Below, piece by piece: positions 14,116 to 15,597 of a stretch of DNA of 15,597 nt. Source of the DNA: an uncultured Verrucomicrobiota bacterium (GTDB lineage: Bacteria; Verrucomicrobiota; Kiritimatiellia; RFP12; UBA1067). Each line of letters begins with the position of its first letter. Position 1 is the first letter of the stretch. A program made the position numbers and the translations under genes. Location: contig CALCDB010000131.1 of the NCBI GenBank assembly GCA_937901395.1, forward strand, positions 1-15,597, written 5' to 3'. Below the pieces are notes generated by a model, which had not been told where the DNA came from, ran no database searches, and saw nothing but the letters and a program-made list of their open reading frames with translations.

Positions 14116-15597
14116 TGATCTCCTTTGCTATTGAATCCACATCGAAATGATAACGCTTTTCCAATTCTTCGATTTTCCCATGCGGAATGAAAGTATCGGT
14201 CCAGCCAAACTTGATATCCGCTCCAATACTCTCGCCGAATCCGCCTTGCACAACTCCATTCTCAATCGAGATAATTCTCTTGTTTGCCAACCGCTGCGAA
14301 TTCAACAATTCGGAATTGAACGGTTTTAGATAGCGCGCATAAACAACATCTCCATCAACTCTCTTCGCCACTTCATTGGCCTTCGCTATTTGGTCTCCGG
14401 TTGCCCAAATTTCAATTTTGGCATTTGGGTTCCTATGCTCGCTTATCTCCATTGGAACCCTCCCCCTTGGATACCGAATCACTGTCGGCCCATTACGCGA
14501 TAACGCCTCAGCCAGCAATGACTTCAATTCATCTTCGTTCTTTGGCTGACAAATCGTAAGATTGGGTATGCAACGTAAAAGCGCGATATCGAAAACTCCT
14601 TGATGCGTTACCCCATCCGCCCCGACTGCTCCAGCGCGATCCACGCAAAACACGACTGGTAAATTGGAAATGCATATATCATGGATAATTTGATCGAAGC
14701 CTCTTTGCAGGAACGTTGAATATATTGCCACGACCGGTCTCAACCCGCCTGTAGCCATACCCGCAGCGTATGCTACCATATGCTCCTCGGCGATACCAAC
14801 ATCATGAAAGCGCGATGGAAACTCTTCCGCAAACGTCGATAATCCTGTTCCATCTTTCATCCCCGCTGTCAACGCAACTATACGATCGTCCTTTCGCGCC
14901 AATTCGCATATCGAATCTCCAAACGCATCGCTCCAACTGCGCGCTTTGATGTTTTCATGCTTCATCGGACCTATGCCATGATACTTCGTTGGATCATCTT
15001 CCGCAGGCTTATATCCCTTGCCCTTTTTCGTTACCACATGAACTATCACGCTGCGCTTATCCTTCTTTGCCACTGTAAGCGCCGCCTTTAATTTGTCAAG
15101 ATTATGTCCATCTACCGGCCCAATATATCTCATCCCAAACTGCTCAAAATATGCATTGCCTAAAAATAAGCTTTTGATCCGACTTTCTATTCGATGATAA
15201 ATGCCTCTTAGAAAAGTCAATCGTAAATGATGGCCTGCATTTTCTGCCGCCAGTTTTACGCGATTATAGCTCTCATTGGTAATGAGCCGTCCCAATAATT
15301 TGGCTAACGAGCCAGTCGGCCGCGAAATGCTCATCTCATTATCATTGAGCACTATAATAACCTTACTGCAAGCGGCCGAAAGATTATTGAGCGCTTCGAA
15401 GCTGACCCCATTGGCGAGCGCCCCATCGCCGACAATGGCAACGACATGCGTATCATCCATCTTTCTCGCATCTCTCGCCGCCGCCAGCCCCTCCGCAACC
15501 GATATCGCGATTCCCGCATGACCGGAAACCGATGCATCAGATTTACTTTCCGCTGGCAAAGGGAATGGCGCGAGGCCATCTAATTTACGTAACGTAT
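14108..15597 (-). CDS. dxs: 1-deoxy-D-xylulose-5-phosphate synthase, N-terminus outside window (partial)
   Basis: DXS condenses pyruvate and glyceraldehyde 3-phosphate to 1-deoxy-D-xylulose 5-phosphate, the first step of the MEP isoprenoid pathway, using thiamine diphosphate in the cytosol. The reading frame stays open to the window edge. About 495 residues are visible, and roughly the first 100-130 of a usual ~620 are missing. Visible landmarks (numbered from the codon starting at 15595) are the conserved His in SGHAG (~26), the ThDP/Mg motif GDGA (~56-59) with NDNEMSIS (~84-91), GPVDGH (~159-164), the IAEEH segment with the catalytic Glu, and DRAGAVGADGVTHQG. The C-terminal transketolase domain is complete. 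A TTG at 15559 is an in-frame codon, not the true start, because clear DXS sequence (LRKLDGL, PFP) precedes it. The 3' end overlaps the NERD gene by 8 nt and carries that gene's ribosome binding site. Family assignment is firm. The usual GHSSTS reads GHAGIA here. Confidence 0.96.
   Translation of the reverse strand, partial: TLRKLDGLAPFPLPAESKSDASVSGHAGIAISVAEGLAAARDARKMDDTHVVAIVGDGALANGVSFEALNNLSAACSKVIIVLNDNEMSISRPTGSLAKLLGRLITNESYNRVKLAAENAGHHLRLTFLRGIYHRIESRIKSLFLGNAYFEQFGMRYIGPVDGHNLDKLKAALTVAKKDKRSVIVHVVTKKGKGYKPAEDDPTKYHGIGPMKHENIKARSWSDAFGDSICELARKDDRIVALTAGMKDGTGLSTFAEEFPSRFHDVGIAEEHMVAYAAGMATGGLRPVVAIYSTFLQRGFDQIIHDICISNLPVVFCVDRAGAVGADGVTHQGVFDIALLRCIPNLTICQPKNEDELKSLLAEALSRNGPTVIRYPRGRVPMEISEHRNPNAKIEIWATGDQIAKANEVAKRVDGDVVYARYLKPFNSELLNSQRLANKRIISIENGVVQGGFGESIGADIKFGWTDTFIPHGKIEELEKRYHFDVDSIAKEING
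14120..14125 (-). promoter_or_regulatory. Ribosome binding site of the NERD gene, inside dxs
   Basis: The minus strand reads AAGGAG four bases before the ATG at 14115. It lies inside the last codons of dxs (Lys-Glu-Ile-Asn-Gly-stop). It supports the 14115 start and suggests translational coupling to dxs. Confidence 0.7.

Noticed and set aside
15535..15559. TTG at 15559 as a true start of dxs.
   Set aside because: The frame remains open to the window edge and the upstream codons encode recognisable DXS sequence, so this is an internal Leu codon.
1..15597. Frequent short words such as TTGGCGAT and ATTATTGG on the minus strand, reminiscent of dispersed repeat motifs.
   Set aside because: They occur inside codons for common residues (Leu, Gly, Asp, Ile) in conserved proteins. 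Codon preference explains them, and I saw no fixed spacing or palindrome.

Overview
The window holds 17 protein-coding genes, all on the minus strand. They are packed almost end to end: neighbours overlap by up to 8 nt, and the largest gap is 29 nt. I see no rRNA, tRNA, CRISPR array, insertion sequence or integrase. The gene content fits a Gram-negative, diderm bacterium: a LpxL/HtrB-type lipid acyltransferase, a periplasmic Prc-type protease, diaminopimelate synthesis (DapF) and an Rnf complex. A DUF3127 protein and a eukaryote-type UDP-sugar pyrophosphorylase, with moderate GC content, suggest the PVC group (for example Kiritimatiellota, Lentisphaerota or Verrucomicrobiota) or a Bacteroidota-like lineage. 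This placement is inference at low confidence.

Layout in the direction of transcription, from 15597 down to 1. First come dxs (isoprenoid precursor synthesis; its N-terminus lies outside the window), a membrane-anchored NERD-domain protein, a Prc/Ctp-type S41 protease and dapF (lysine and peptidoglycan precursor). Next is an Rnf block in the order rnfA-rnfB-rnfC-rnfD-rnfG (10580 to 6379), encoding a membrane ion-pumping ferredoxin:NAD+ oxidoreductase. The sixth core subunit, rnfE, is not present. Its usual place is taken by a lipid-A-type acyltransferase whose GTG start abuts the rnfG stop codon. Then come a UDP-N-acetylhexosamine pyrophosphorylase-like enzyme, rsmB (16S rRNA methylation), a DUF3127 protein with an SSB-like acidic tail, prmC (release-factor methylation), a small coiled-coil plus NYN-type putative nuclease, and two half-size chromate-transporter (CHR) genes. 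The last 103 bases of the window contain no gene I can support.

The genes fall into four themes: cell-envelope precursors (dxs, dapF, UDP-sugar pyrophosphorylase, acyltransferase), membrane energetics (Rnf), translation-machinery methylation (rsmB, prmC), and nucleic-acid-related accessory proteins (NERD, DUF3127, NYN). Most junctions are ATGA, GTGA or TGATG overlaps, so transcription as one or a few long polycistronic messages with translational coupling is likely. The only promoter-like element I found between genes is an extended -10 at the rsmB stop codon, in front of the DUF3127 gene.

Most of the window is conserved housekeeping content, and I do not see a clear new multi-gene system. 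The points most worth a second look are the Rnf block without rnfE, the acyltransferase lacking the usual catalytic acid (HSGNWY in place of an H-x4-E/D motif), the very compact RnfG, the DUF3127 protein with an SSB-like C-terminal tip, and the coiled-coil NYN protein.
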